In this document: positions 51,497 through 51,524 of the stretch, one piece after another
How the letters are laid out: every line of letters begins with the position of its first letter
How positions within the stretch are numbered: position 1 is the first letter of the stretch
The notes under the pieces: model-generated
Database searches by the model: none
What the model was told of the DNA's origin: nothing
What the model saw: only the letters and a program-made list of their open reading frames with translations
Assembly: GCA_023458535.1 (NCBI GenBank)
Contig: JAEWYW010000031.1
Coordinates: 1-51,524 of the forward strand
Direction: 5' to 3'
Length of the DNA stretch: 51,524 nucleotides
From: Bacteroidota bacterium
GTDB taxonomy: Bacteria; Bacteroidota; Bacteroidia; Flavobacteriales; Weeksellaceae
Program-made: the position numbers and the translations under genes

Positions 51497-51524
51497 GCCT
51501 TGCATATTTTTAAATAAGCAAGGC
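51497..51524 (+). terminator. Possible terminator hairpin cut by the window edge
   Basis: A 7-bp stem GCCTTGC (51497-51503) with GCAAGGC (51518-51524), about 27 bases past the stop of the last gene. The expected T run would lie outside the window. Confidence 0.5.

Noticed and set aside
1..51524. CRISPR array, prophage, insertion sequence or defence system
   Set aside because: No regularly spaced direct repeats, transposase, integrase, terminase or known defence domain was found. The tail-fibre-like VGINT proteins carry signal peptides and lack phage neighbours.

Overview
The window is AT-rich chromosomal DNA from a member of the Bacteroidota, class Flavobacteriia, most likely close to Chryseobacterium or Kaistella (Weeksellaceae). 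Four things support this: an intact gldKLMN cluster (gliding motility and type IX secretion), a cargo gene with a C-terminal T9SS sorting domain, many promoter boxes of the Bacteroidetes form TAnnTTTG, and poor Shine-Dalgarno signals. The family assignment is an inference from protein flavour, not from a search.

Layout. 1-4.1 kb: kbl (cut by the window edge), an FKBP-like lipoprotein, hslR, aroK, a tRNA-Lys/tRNA-Leu/tRNA-Lys operon with promoter and terminator, and panC. 4.1-8.4 kb: a short glycogen-synthase-like protein, a DUF4270 lipoprotein and glmS. 8.5-13.3 kb: gldK, gldL, gldM, gldN. 13.3-16.5 kb: an FAD oxidoreductase whose promoter lies inside the gldN terminator, and a MutS2 homologue without an Smr domain. 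16.6-18.7 kb: an operon of three paralogous secreted proteins. 18.9-22.6 kb: ung, a small lipoprotein, DUF456, an MscS-type channel and pdxJ. 22.6-28 kb: hydrolase, SDR, acyl-CoA synthetase, mevalonate diphosphate decarboxylase and a lipoprotein. 28-33.7 kb: DUF1634/TauE, DUF1543, purK, a secreted surface protein, a DMT transporter and purE. 33.7-36.9 kb: AraC regulator, aldehyde dehydrogenase and DUF779. 37-42.2 kb: M28 peptidase, two GNATs, a dicarboxylate symporter, an esterase and a lipoprotein. 42.3-45.1 kb: tyrS and the rpsF-rpsR-rplI operon. 45.2-46.6 kb: a frameshifted T9SS cargo gene. 46.8-51.5 kb: an E2 acyltransferase, a SAM hydroxide adenosyltransferase, phoH and two outer-membrane beta-barrel proteins.

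Most genes are housekeeping. The GldKLMN machine is the main functional unit, and the frameshifted cargo gene is a natural client. No phage, insertion sequence, CRISPR array or defence island was seen. The less ordinary items are the three-paralogue secreted operon with two invariant cysteines, a set of genes whose -7 box sits 4-5 nt before the start codon (predicted leaderless mRNAs), a promoter nested in a terminator loop, two arrays of degenerate 7-nt repeats inside the ribosomal-protein operon, and a glycogen-synthase-like protein that lacks its nucleotide-sugar motif.
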